DNA of 64,000 nt from Bryobacteraceae bacterium. Lineage in GTDB: Bacteria; Acidobacteriota; Terriglobia; Bryobacterales; Bryobacteraceae. A program made the position numbers and the translations under genes. The notes below the pieces were generated by a model. It was not told the origin of the DNA, ran no database searches, and saw only the letters and a list, made by a program, of their open reading frames with translations. Below, one piece after another: positions 1-8,086 of this stretch. The first letter of the stretch is position 1; each line of letters opens with the position of its first letter. The stretch is from the NCBI GenBank assembly GCA_025056865.1, contig JANWVO010000027.1, forward strand, positions 62,001-126,000, read 5' to 3'.

Positions 1-1269
1 GGCTTCGCGCAAGGCGCGCGCCGGGTCGAGATCCGCGCGTCGCTCCCACAGCACATGGCCGTTGCGTTCCAGCGACGCCCGCACGTTCTTCATCGGTCTT
101 GTGACGAAGAAGCCCGTCTCCGCCCTGCCATTGCGCACCTCCAGATTCACGGCGGCTTCCCGTGTGGCGTTCTTCACGCCGCCAATCGAGTGGAACGGAT
201 ACCAGTACTGCGTCACCGTCTTCACTTCGTAAGGCTGGAGCCACGAATAGTCCGGCTGGTTGTCGCTCCACGCGCCCACCATCAGCTCCAGATAGGGCCC
301 GTCGGTGTCCGAGAGGATCCTGTCCCAGAGCCTGCCTGACGGGCCTGTGCCCCACGTGAAGAACTTCTTGCCGGGCACTTCGTGGTGGTCGGCCACGTGG
401 AGCGTGCCCGCCTGACGGCCGTGATCGTAGCCGGCCAGCCAGTCGTCGGCGTCGTTCCACGCGAACATCGAGATCGGGCTCGGATGATTCTTCCACCAGG
501 AGACGTCGACGCCGCGCGTGAAGTCGACTCCGCCATAAACCGTGTCGGCAATCGGCCAGCGCGCGAATTCGCGCTTGGCGTGCTGGGTGGCGAATTTCGT
601 CGAGGGCGGAAAAATCACCTGGTAATTCTCGTTCGTATGGACAGCCACATTGGCGAAATAGAGAAGGGAATTCTGCACTGGCGTTGTGTTCAGCGCCACG
701 ACGCGCGCTTCCAGCACCGAAGAGCCGGGCCGCAGCGTCAGCGTGACCGCCCACCGCATGCGGTCCCGCAGCTCGAGTTCGCCGACGCTCACGGATCTGG
801 AGCCATCTTTGTGCTCGTGCGTCCGGTACAGCACCGGCAGGAAAGAGGTCGCGCGGTGGTGGTGCGGAATGTTCCACTCGACGCCGCCGGAGATCCACGC
901 CCCGAGCATGCCGATCAGCGCCGGCTTGATCACGGACTGCCTGTAGAAGAAGTTGTAGCCGTTCGTCTTGTCGACGGCTTCGAAAATCCGGCCCCCCAAT
1001 TCCGGCAGCACGCACACTTTCAGATATTCGTTCTCGAGGCAGACCTGCCGGTATTCGACGTCTCTCTTCTCATCCGTCAGGTGGTCCTGCATCGGGTAGG
1101 GGTAGACCATCCCCTTCGCGCCCTGGTAGACGCGTCCCGTGTAGAAGAACGGATTCCTGTCGGGCGGTCCGGCGACGTAAGTCGGGATGACGGCCTTGCC
1201 CTCCGTCAGCGTGACCTGAGCCCAAAGGGAAGCGCCCGCGAAGGAAAGAGCAAGAAGACGCGCTGTCAT
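1..1269 (-). CDS. DUF5107 domain protein, partial (C-terminus outside the window)
   Basis: An open frame starts at ATG 1269 and runs off the left edge, giving 423 residues. The N-terminus (MTARLLALSFAGASLWAQ) looks like a signal peptide, so export is likely. The body has features I associate with DUF5107: an early LPELGGRIFEA stretch, a WISGGVEWNIPHHH segment near residue 115, and many Trp and His residues typical of beta-sandwich glycan-binding or mutarotase-like folds. Family members often carry TPR repeats after this domain, which would fall outside the window. Its place next to glycosidase genes on the same strand suggests a role in extracellular carbohydrate processing. No enzymatic activity can be assigned from the sequence. 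Confidence 0.75.
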   Translation of the reverse strand, partial: MTARLLALSFAGASLWAQVTLTEGKAVIPTYVAGPPDRNPFFYTGRVYQGAKGMVYPYPMQDHLTDEKRDVEYRQVCLENEYLKVCVLPELGGRIFEAVDKTNGYNFFYRQSVIKPALIGMLGAWISGGVEWNIPHHHRATSFLPVLYRTHEHKDGSRSVSVGELELRDRMRWAVTLTLRPGSSVLEARVVALNTTPVQNSLLYFANVAVHTNENYQVIFPPSTKFATQHAKREFARWPIADTVYGGVDFTRGVDVSWWKNHPSPISMFAWNDADDWLAGYDHGRQAGTLHVADHHEVPGKKFFTWGTGPSGRLWDRILSDTDGPYLELMVGAWSDNQPDYSWLQPYEVKTVTQYWYPFHSIGGVKNATREAAVNLEVRNGRAETGFFVTRPMKNVRASLERNGHVLWERRADLDPARALREA

Positions 1270-1457
1270 GGCGGCAAGCCTCGACGGCAGTATATCGCCG
1301 GGGCAGGGCGAAGGAGCGCCGGCGCAGGCGCCGTGGCTCCTGCTGCCAAGGGATTGGAGCATCGCCCGGTTTCTCCGTTTTCCGGTTCGTTTTGCACTTT
1401 CCCGGGCGGCGCGTTGGGCGGCTGGAATGGCCGCGCTCCCCCTGACGGGGCACGCCG

Positions 1458-1566
1458 CCGCAAGCCTCGGGGGAGCTGCCGGTCAGGACACGCAGCGCGA
1501 TCCTTCCCGCCGCCGCAGGGCGAAACGGGGCCGCAAGCCTCGGGGGAGCTGCCTGTCAGGACACGC
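1458..1566. repeat. Direct repeat, two 36-bp copies 73 bp apart
   Basis: Copies at 1458-1493 and 1531-1566 share the core GCCTCGGGGGAGCTGCC and continue into GTCAGGACACGC. I count one mismatch in 36 positions. The spacer between the copies is 37 bp. Two copies only, so this is not a CRISPR array. Confidence 0.8.
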
Positions 1567-1883
1567 GCTCCGGCGGCAGAGCGCCCCGCTGGCTGCCCAA
1601 CGCACCTCCAACGCAAGCACCCCGCCCGGGGCGGGGAAAAGAGCTTTCCGGCGCTTCCGGGGCTGGCCTGCAATTTCCGCAGAATCAGGGGCTTGCGGCG
1701 ATCTTCGGTTCGTTTTGTCATTTTGCGGGCCGCGGGGAAGACCACCGGGACGAGTCCGCCCTGCTCGCCAGGATGAGGGCGGAGGGCAGCGGCCGGCCTC
1801 GCCCCCCACGCTGCCGCAGCCGCCGGTGATCCCGGCGCGCCGCCAGCGGCGAATCACCGCTTAAATGGAGAAATATTCTGGTT

Positions 1884-1903
1884 TTTTGCAATCACTTGCA
1901 AAA
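1884..1903. promoter_or_regulatory. Perfect 8-bp inverted repeat in an AT-rich island
   Basis: TTTTGCAA, the four bases TCAC, then TTGCAAAA form a perfect dyad in an otherwise GC-rich gap. This is the shape of a dimeric repressor site. Read on the minus strand, TTGCAA is followed after 17 bases by GAATAT, a possible promoter directed left toward the DUF5107 gene. Neither role is proven. Confidence 0.4.
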
Positions 1904-1945
1904 TAAACCCGCCATCGGGCCTCCTCGGCTGCGCACGCTGCGCTC

Positions 1946-2965
1946 ATGCGAGGGCAGTCTGGAAAGAACCGTGATTCGCGCCGCAGGCCGCTGTGCCTCC
2001 AGAGGGAGTTCCGGGCCGGGGCCGCCTGTTTCCTGACCGCAGCGCTTGCACCCGTAGCGGGCCACGCCGAAGCCGGAGGGCAGGCGGCCGGCAGAGAAGC
2101 TGAGGATTGCCAGCGCCGCGTGCCCGTGGCGCTTCAACGGGTGCGGGAAGTGCCTGCGGGAGGACTCGAGCGGGCCGCCGCGGAGCTGGAGCTGGCGCGC
2201 GCCTGCCGCCACTGCGGCGACTGGCTTGCCGCCGAGACGGCGTACGAGCGCGCGCTCCGGCAGCTCGAGGCTGCTCTGGGACCGCGCCATCCGGCGCTGG
2301 CCGTGCCCCTGCTGGATCTGGCGGTGCTCTCCATCGATCTGGGCCTGCCCGGACGGGCGGCCGATGTCCTGCGCCGTCTGGAAGGCATCGCGCTGGATCC
2401 GGAAGCGGCGCCGCTCCTGTGCGCCCACCGGTTGGCCCTCCAAGGCCTGATGGCCCTGCTCGGCCACAGACACGCGCAGGCGGAAAGCTGCTTTGCGAGG
2501 GCGCTGCGCCTGCTGGACGGACTGCCGGAAAAAAACACCGCCGAATCGGCTGTCCTGCATTCCTACCTGGCGCTGGCAAGCCTGCGCGCTGGACGCCGGG
2601 ACGAAGCCGCCCATGCCGCCGAACGAGGCCTGGCGATCCTCGAAAGCGGTCCTGCCGGCGATTCGGCCTACCTGCGCGCGCTGATCAACTTCGCCTCGAT
2701 CCTTCCGGAGGTTGTCCCTGCCCGGCGGGCAGAACCGGTGGTGCGGAGGGCGCTCGAGCTGGCGGGCGATCAGCCGTGGGTGCCGCCGCGGATCCTGTCA
2801 GGGCTGTTGTCCTCGCACGCCAGGCTCCTGCGCGAGCTGGGCCGCAAGGAAGAAGCGCGGCGTGCGAAACAGAGGCAAAAGGCGCTGGAGGCGCAACCGG
2901 CTCCGGCGCAGGCGGCCGATCACGTGGTCAGCGTGGAGCAGTTGCGGCGCGGGGGTGGCCGGTGA
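1946..2965 (+). CDS. TPR-repeat protein, probably secreted or membrane-anchored
   Basis: 339 residues from ATG 1946. From about residue 70 onward the sequence is alpha-helical with TPR-like signatures, for example GDWLAAETAYERALRQLEAA, GLPGRAADVLRRLEGIA and GRRDEAAHAAERGLAIL. This fits a protein-protein interaction scaffold of roughly six repeats. The first 45 residues include a hydrophobic run (ACFLTAALAPVAGHA) that could be a weak signal or anchor segment. There is no clear ribosome-binding site before the ATG, so the start is uncertain. It converges with the GH65-like gene, leaving only 15 bp between them. Partner and function are unknown. Confidence 0.7.
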   Translation: MRGQSGKNRDSRRRPLCLQREFRAGAACFLTAALAPVAGHAEAGGQAAGREAEDCQRRVPVALQRVREVPAGGLERAAAELELARACRHCGDWLAAETAYERALRQLEAALGPRHPALAVPLLDLAVLSIDLGLPGRAADVLRRLEGIALDPEAAPLLCAHRLALQGLMALLGHRHAQAESCFARALRLLDGLPEKNTAESAVLHSYLALASLRAGRRDEAAHAAERGLAILESGPAGDSAYLRALINFASILPEVVPARRAEPVVRRALELAGDQPWVPPRILSGLLSSHARLLRELGRKEEARRAKQRQKALEAQPAPAQAADHVVSVEQLRRGGGR

Positions 2966-2980
2966 GCCGGGGCCGCAGGC

Positions 2981-5083
2981 TCAGGGGAGCGGATGGAGGC
3001 CCTCCCACCGCACCGTCCACCGGCCGTCTTTCGGGAAGCCGGGAGCGGAGCCTGCGGGCGCGCCGTCCCAGCCGGCGGCCATCATCGCCACGGCGGCCAG
3101 CAGCCCGCCGTTTCCCGGCAGGTAAATGGTGAGGCCCGGGCGCTGGTAGTTGTGGCCATTGGGCAGGTAGCGGTTCTTCGGCGTGTCCATCAGCAGCAGG
3201 TCCACCGCGAGCGACGGTTCGCCGACGCGGGCCGCGGTCATCGCTGCCAGCGGGTAGTCCCAGCCCCAGGTCTGGTCCCACTGCCAGGTTTCTGCCACGC
3301 GGCGCAGCGTGCGGCGCATCGTTTCGCGGTCCGCCATGGCTCCGGGCAGCAGGCCCATCGCGCCGAGCAGGCTGGGATGGTCGCGGCGTTTGGCGGCGTC
3401 GCGGAAGGTGTCCGGGTCGGAGCCGGCGTTCACATACAGGCCATCTACCACGGGCAGCGGTGCGAGGTGGCGGATCACTTCGTCCCAGTCCGCGCGGCGG
3501 GGCAGGCCGAGGCGTTCGCGCCACCGCTGCGCGGTTTCCAGCCCCCACCGCCAGTATTCGAGTTCGAACGTGGGATTGAAAGTGGTGCGCGGCGGGTGCA
3601 GCTCCTGCGCCGGAATCAGCGGCGGGCCAAGCGCGAAACGGCCGTCGGGACCGCGCACCGCAAAGGAGGCCATGAAATCGGCGGTTTCGCCGACGAGATC
3701 GATCCACTGGCGCAGCAGCCGTCCGTCTTTCCGCACGCGGTAGAGCAGCTCGAGCATGTGAATCAGGTGCGGCTGCTGCCAGATGAGCAGCGGGCCGATG
3801 GCGGACGGGCTCTCGCGTCCCTGCGGATCCGTCATCTTCGGCCACCGCAGCCCGCGGTAGCCCTGCCGTGCGGCCGTCTGGCGCGCCTGCGGGGCGATGC
3901 TGCGGTACCAGCCGAGGCTTTTTTCGAGCAGTTCCGGCCGGCCCCACAGGGCGAAATGCGCCGCGTGCCACCAGTGCATTTCGAGGTGGAATTTCCCGTG
4001 CCAGCTATTGAAGGTGAGCCCCGTTTCCTGCGGCGGCATCGGGCCGGCGCACTGGATGGCGGTGAGATACTGCGACAGCACGATACGGCGCTCGAGCTCC
4101 CGGGCGCGCGGATCGGTGCTGGCCGAAAGGTCGATGGCGCCGCCCGTTGTCCAGAATCTCCGCCAGTGGGCGCGGACGGCGCTCTCCGTTTCCGCCGCGC
4201 CAGGCAGGCGGCCGCGGAATTCTTCCGGAGAAAATGCCATGCGGAAATCGAACGAATTTCCGGGAAATGCCACCACAAATCGATGCGCGCCCTCGCGCCG
4301 GAGCCGGCCAGGGCGCGGCCAGTCCGCCCGGACGAAGTGCCGGTCCTGATCGAGCGTCCGCCGGAACGTGGCGGCCGCGGGGGCGGAGCCGAGCGCTTCG
4401 GTCGCGTGGCGGTCCGGGCTGCCGAAATCCGCCGGATCTCCGGTGTGGACGCCGCTGCCGTAAGGGAATTCGAACACGACTTCCACGGGCGCCTCCGCCG
4501 CGCCGGAGCGCGTCACGCGTACGAGCAGCAGATCCATCGAGGGATGCACCATGGTGCGCACGTGGAATCGCTCCGCGCCCACAGAGAAGCGGCTCTCGAG
4601 AATCCCGCTCCAGAGGTCGAGCCGCTGCTCGATGTCTGTCAGCGTGGTGATGCGGATCTCGCCGCGGCCGGGGAAGCGGAAGCCCAGGCGGACGAGCGCC
4701 AGCCGGTGCGGATTCTGCCGGAGCCATTCCGCGGCCGGCGTGCGGGTGTTGGTGGGATAGGCGACCGGGCGGCCATGCGTGTCGTAGGTCTCGAAGGTGT
4801 CCTCCAGCCGGAAGCCGGCCGGGTTCGGAAAGCTGTGCCAGGCCCATTGCGAGAGGGCGGCCAGGGGGATGGACTGGCTGTAGAACTCGGGGAACGTCTG
4901 AAGGCCGGTGACATCGGCGGTGAAGGCGAAGCTGCCGTTGCCGACGGTGAGCGGCGCCCAGGCATCGGGCTGGCGGAGGATGACATCGTGGCGCGAGAGG
5001 AGGGCCTTGCGGTCGATCGGCTGCGCGCCACAGAACGCGCCCGCCGCGGCGAGTAGAAACAGCAAGGAAGGAAAATGTTTCAT
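2981..5083 (-). CDS. Secreted GH65-like (alpha/alpha)6-barrel glycosidase
   Basis: 700 residues with a clear signal peptide (MKHFPSLLFLLAAAGAFCGA). The N-terminal half looks like a beta-sandwich domain. The C-terminal half resembles GH65 and related GH95-type barrels, with WHGKFHLEMHWWHAAHFALW near residue 350, GYRGLRWPKM about 50 residues later, and ELHPP followed by FELEYWRW, where the Glu is a candidate catalytic acid. Such enzymes hydrolyse or phosphorolyse alpha-glucosides; I cannot tell which substrate applies. Its ATG overlaps the stop of the upstream glycosidase fragment (ATGA), so the two are translationally coupled. Export implies action on extracellular or periplasmic glycans. Confidence 0.75.
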   Translation of the reverse strand: MKHFPSLLFLLAAAGAFCGAQPIDRKALLSRHDVILRQPDAWAPLTVGNGSFAFTADVTGLQTFPEFYSQSIPLAALSQWAWHSFPNPAGFRLEDTFETYDTHGRPVAYPTNTRTPAAEWLRQNPHRLALVRLGFRFPGRGEIRITTLTDIEQRLDLWSGILESRFSVGAERFHVRTMVHPSMDLLLVRVTRSGAAEAPVEVVFEFPYGSGVHTGDPADFGSPDRHATEALGSAPAAATFRRTLDQDRHFVRADWPRPGRLRREGAHRFVVAFPGNSFDFRMAFSPEEFRGRLPGAAETESAVRAHWRRFWTTGGAIDLSASTDPRARELERRIVLSQYLTAIQCAGPMPPQETGLTFNSWHGKFHLEMHWWHAAHFALWGRPELLEKSLGWYRSIAPQARQTAARQGYRGLRWPKMTDPQGRESPSAIGPLLIWQQPHLIHMLELLYRVRKDGRLLRQWIDLVGETADFMASFAVRGPDGRFALGPPLIPAQELHPPRTTFNPTFELEYWRWGLETAQRWRERLGLPRRADWDEVIRHLAPLPVVDGLYVNAGSDPDTFRDAAKRRDHPSLLGAMGLLPGAMADRETMRRTLRRVAETWQWDQTWGWDYPLAAMTAARVGEPSLAVDLLLMDTPKNRYLPNGHNYQRPGLTIYLPGNGGLLAAVAMMAAGWDGAPAGSAPGFPKDGRWTVRWEGLHPLP

Positions 5084-5976
5084 CGCGGCCTCTCTTCAGT
5101 CTGCATCGGCCGGGCGTGCGGCGGCGCCGCAGGGAGGCCGGCGGTTCGTTGCCCTTCGGCCTGGCCCACCACGGTGACGAAGCTCGTGGCGGCCAACGTC
5201 AGCTCGGCCTTCCCGTGGATCACCGGCACGCGGGGCATCTCCCCGAAGGCGCGGGCGGCATCCGTCACCCACGCGCACGCTTCCTTCACTTCCGGCGGAA
5301 ATCCCTCGATCACGGCTTTCCTGCCGGCGCCGTTGTTGACGGGCAGCACCGCATGGCTGCCGCCAGCGATGCCGCCGCGCGCAGCCGCCGTGACCAGCGG
5401 GTGGCCGCGGGCGACGGGAAGGTGGAAGGAACGGCGGGGGAGCGAGGCAAGCTGCTTCAGGTTCCGGAAGCGCTGCGTGGGCCGCAGCGGCCCCTCCTCG
5501 CCGGCGATGCCGTTGCCGGCCAGCAGCGAATCGCCCGCGGTGAGCTGCCATTGCAGGACGGAAGCGGGCTGTGCGTGGGCCAAAATGCGCGTGTTGAAGT
5601 CGATTTCATAGAGCGCGAAGGACAGCTCGAGTAAGATGCACGAGTACCGCCAGGCGGCCGCGTCCGTGCTGCCTTCCCCGACTAGCAGAGGCACGTCGAG
5701 GCGGCGAGCCGCATCGAGCCAGCGCGCCAGGTTCTCTTTCGTGCAGCCGCGCCGGGAGAGGAAGGTCACGGCGCCGGCGGAGCGGGCGGCTTCCGGGTCT
5801 TCGAGCACGGGGCTGATGAAGTCGACAGGGTTGGCGTCGGACGTGTCTCCGGCCAGCAGGCGCGCGGCCAGCCCGTGGCGCGCGAAATGCGCGCCAAGCG
5901 TGCGCACGAGATGCGCGTGCTCGCGCGCGGTCTGGCGGACGTCGATGCCAGGGCCGGATTCGTTGAAGGAAAACAT
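5080..5976 (-). CDS. N-terminally truncated TIM-barrel glycoside hydrolase, possible pseudogene
   Basis: From ATG 5976 the product is 298 residues and has no signal peptide. It begins abruptly inside what looks like the middle of a barrel: MFSFNESGPGIDV resembles the strand-4 NE acid/base motif of clan GH-A enzymes, and VGEGSTDAAAWRY resembles the nucleophile strand. The reading frame stays open upstream to the TAG at 6121-6123 that ends the GH5 gene, and the extra residues (for example KEQRIYASLAGYLLFLKENY) look like genuine protein. No ATG, GTG or TTG exists in that extension. I infer a remnant that lost its N-terminal half. Its end is coupled to the GH65-like gene by an ATGA overlap, which may be why the frame has survived. 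Confidence 0.6.
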   Translation of the reverse strand: MFSFNESGPGIDVRQTAREHAHLVRTLGAHFARHGLAARLLAGDTSDANPVDFISPVLEDPEAARSAGAVTFLSRRGCTKENLARWLDAARRLDVPLLVGEGSTDAAAWRYSCILLELSFALYEIDFNTRILAHAQPASVLQWQLTAGDSLLAGNGIAGEEGPLRPTQRFRNLKQLASLPRRSFHLPVARGHPLVTAAARGGIAGGSHAVLPVNNGAGRKAVIEGFPPEVKEACAWVTDAARAFGEMPRVPVIHGKAELTLAATSFVTVVGQAEGQRTAGLPAAPPHARPMQTEERPR

Positions 5977-6120
5977 CGCCGCATCTACGCCGTAGTTCTC
6001 TTTCAGGAAGAGCAGATATCCGGCAAGGGAGGCGTAAATGCGCTGCTCCTTCCCCGGGTGGAGCGGGGCGGCGCCGTCTGCGCCGCGCAGATCTTCCTGG
6101 GGCGGTGAATGCAGGCCGCG

Positions 6121-7236
6121 CTAGTGCCGCTGCAACAGATCGAGCAGCTTGCGGTCGAGCCGGTGGCCGTGCCAGTCCTCGTAGGCCACGTCGGCGCGGC
6201 CGCTGTCGAGCAGGCCGAAGGGGCCGCGGAAATTCCACAGCGCCCAGCCGATGCCGTGGCCTTCGAGGATCTCGAGCACGTCCTGCATCCACGCGAGGAA
6301 CACGCCGTGCGGCGTGCGGTTGTAGCAGCCCGCCTCGCCGCAGTGCACGCCGATGCCCTGCCGCACCAGCCCGCCCCAGGGCTCGTAGAGTTTTTCAAGA
6401 TCGCCGCGGCCGAACTCGATGGAGCCGTCCTCCCGGCGCAACGGCCACGTTGGCTCGGGGAAGTCCATCCGGCGGTCGACCCACGCGGCGCGGTAATGCG
6501 AGACGCGCGCCGGCGTGTAGGCATGCACCGACTGCGCCACACGCGTCCAGACCATCTCGTAGACCACGTCATTGCCGACCCTCAGCCCGTCGATCAGGAT
6601 GATCCGGTCCGGGCTGATGGAGCGGATCGCGTCGGTGGCGCGCAGCATCACGCGGACGTAGTCCTCGCGGTCCATGTAGCCCTCGCGCGGCGCGGGCGCT
6701 TCGTTCAGCAGGTTGAAGCTGAGCGCATAGGAGGGCACGCCGCGGTAGCGGCGCGCGAAGTATGTCCAGTGCTGGACGAACGCCTCCTCGGCGCGCGGGT
6801 CGGACCAGAGGCTGAAGGGTTCGCGTTCGGGGTTGTTGATGCAGTAGCCGGGGGCGCGGTGGAAGTTGAGCGAGACGTGCAGGCCGTATTTCTGGCCGAG
6901 CACGACGAGGCGGTCGATGGGCTCGAAGGCGGCTTCGCGGATCTGGAAGGTCTCGTCGGGCAGGAGGCGGCGGGTGCGACGCCAGTCCGAGTCGATCCAG
7001 AACCAGTAGTCCATCGGAATGCGCAGGAAGTTGAAGCCCCAGTCGCGGATCCAGCGGAGCTCGTCCTCGGTGACCGGTTCTGGGGCGGTTTCGGGCCTGA
7101 GCGGCAGCGCCTGGAAGAGGTCGAGCAGGTTGAAGCCGCGCCAGCGGGGCAGCGGGTTCATCGGCGCGGGCTGTGCGAGGGCGGCCTGCGCGGCGGCGGC
7201 AGCAGAGGCAAAGAGGCGGCGGGTGAGGGCGGTCAT
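6121..7236 (-). CDS. Secreted glycoside hydrolase family 5 (cellulase-like) enzyme
   Basis: 371 residues from ATG 7236; an in-frame ATG at 7260 would add eight. The start MTALTRRLFASAAAAAQAALAQP has a twin-arginine-like signal peptide. The TIM barrel is complete: WGFNFLRIPMDYWFW near the N-terminus, NLLNEAP with the acid/base Glu, HAYTP, and GEAGCYN with the nucleophile Glu, closing with WALWNFRGPFG. GH5 enzymes cleave beta-linked glucans, mannans or related glycans. It lies downstream of kduD on the same strand (42 bp gap), in a carbohydrate-use cluster. Its TAG stop lies in frame with the glycosidase fragment that follows. Confidence 0.85.
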   Translation of the reverse strand: MTALTRRLFASAAAAAQAALAQPAPMNPLPRWRGFNLLDLFQALPLRPETAPEPVTEDELRWIRDWGFNFLRIPMDYWFWIDSDWRRTRRLLPDETFQIREAAFEPIDRLVVLGQKYGLHVSLNFHRAPGYCINNPEREPFSLWSDPRAEEAFVQHWTYFARRYRGVPSYALSFNLLNEAPAPREGYMDREDYVRVMLRATDAIRSISPDRIILIDGLRVGNDVVYEMVWTRVAQSVHAYTPARVSHYRAAWVDRRMDFPEPTWPLRREDGSIEFGRGDLEKLYEPWGGLVRQGIGVHCGEAGCYNRTPHGVFLAWMQDVLEILEGHGIGWALWNFRGPFGLLDSGRADVAYEDWHGHRLDRKLLDLLQRH

Positions 7237-7278
7237 CTTCGTCCACCAGCGTAGAAGCATCCTATCCCCGCGCAGGGG

Positions 7279-8049
7279 TCAGCGCCCCATCCAGCCGCCG
7301 TCGACGACGAGAATCGAGCCGTGGACATAGTCGGAAGCGCGGGAGGCGAGGAAGACGGCGGCTCCGGCCAGATCGGCCGGCTCGCCCCACCGGCCCGCCG
7401 GGATGCGCTCGAGGATGGCCCGGTTGCGCGCCGCGTCGGCGCGCAGCGGGGCCGTATTGTCGGTGGCGATGTAGCCTGGCGCGATGGCGTTGACGTTCAC
7501 GCCGCGCGGCGCCCACTCGTTGGCCAGCGCCTTCACCAGTTGCGCCACGCCGCCCTTGCTGGCCGCATAGGAAGGCACGAGGATGCCGCCCTGGAAGGAC
7601 AGCAGCGAAGCGATGAAGATGATCTTGCCCGAACCCCGCTCGAGCATCGTCCGGCCGATTTCGCGGGCGAGGATCCACGGGGCGGTGAGGTTGGCGGCAA
7701 GCACCTGGTCCCAGTATTCGTCCGGGTGCTGGCTGGCGGGAGCGCGCAGGATGACGCCCGCGTTGTTGACGAGGATGTCGACCGGCGGCAGTTCGGAAGC
7801 GATGCGCCCGAGCAGCTCCCGGAGCGCGGCGCGGTCGGCCAGGTCGCAGCGGAAGCCGTAGAAGCGCCGGCCGCAGGCGCGGACGCGGCGCTCCACCTCC
7901 GAACCCTCCGCCTCCAGCGAGCGGCTGACGCCGGCAATGTCGGCTCCGGCCTGCGCCAGCGCTTCGGCGATGGCCAGGCCGATGCCGCGGCGGCAGCCGG
8001 TGACGAGGGCGAGCCGTCCGTCCAGCCGGAACAGGTCAAGGACAGGCAT
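7279..8049 (-). CDS. kduD: 2-dehydro-3-deoxy-D-gluconate 5-dehydrogenase (KduD-like SDR)
   Basis: 256 residues, a classical short-chain dehydrogenase. The NAD-binding motif TGCRRGIG is near residue 18, NNAG near 95, the catalytic Ser lies in IASLLSFQGG, and YAASK carries the Tyr and Lys. The stretches LLSFQGGILVPSYAASKGGV and NEWAPRGVNVNAIAPGYIAT, and the end DYVHGSILVVDGGWMGR, closely resemble E. coli KduD. That enzyme interconverts 2,5-diketo-3-deoxygluconate and 2-keto-3-deoxygluconate during pectin or uronate breakdown. It lies 37 bp downstream of uxaA, whose product is also 2-keto-3-deoxygluconate, so the two probably form one operon. Confidence 0.85.
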   Translation of the reverse strand: MPVLDLFRLDGRLALVTGCRRGIGLAIAEALAQAGADIAGVSRSLEAEGSEVERRVRACGRRFYGFRCDLADRAALRELLGRIASELPPVDILVNNAGVILRAPASQHPDEYWDQVLAANLTAPWILAREIGRTMLERGSGKIIFIASLLSFQGGILVPSYAASKGGVAQLVKALANEWAPRGVNVNAIAPGYIATDNTAPLRADAARNRAILERIPAGRWGEPADLAGAAVFLASRASDYVHGSILVVDGGWMGR

Positions 8050-8086
8050 CCGACAAATTCTCCCGTTCCTGTTTCAAACAATTTCT

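Larger units (their letters stand above)
1270..1945. other. 676-bp non-coding gap with a duplicated 36-mer and an AT-rich dyad
   Basis: No convincing gene is seen between the DUF5107 start and the TPR gene. Open frames here have low-complexity Arg/Pro/Ala composition and no recognisable domain. The stretch holds two near-identical 36-bp direct copies (about 1458-1493 and 1531-1566), an 8-bp inverted pair GCTCCCCC/GGGGGAGC around the first copy (1435-1442 and 1469-1476), and an AT-rich island near 1862-1910 with a perfect dyad. It is probably the regulatory region between two divergent transcripts, but it is unusually long for this window. Confidence 0.5.

Noticed and set aside
1458-1566. CRISPR array
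   Set aside because: Only two copies, one spacer and no cas genes in the window.
1382-1776. Open frames in the 1270-1945 gap as possible genes
   Set aside because: They have biased Arg/Pro/Gly composition, no ribosome sites, no domain and cross the repeated 36-mers.
2967-2990. A third, degenerate copy of the 36-mer near the TPR gene stop
   Set aside because: It shares only short blocks with the repeat and overlaps the coding end of the GH65-like gene.
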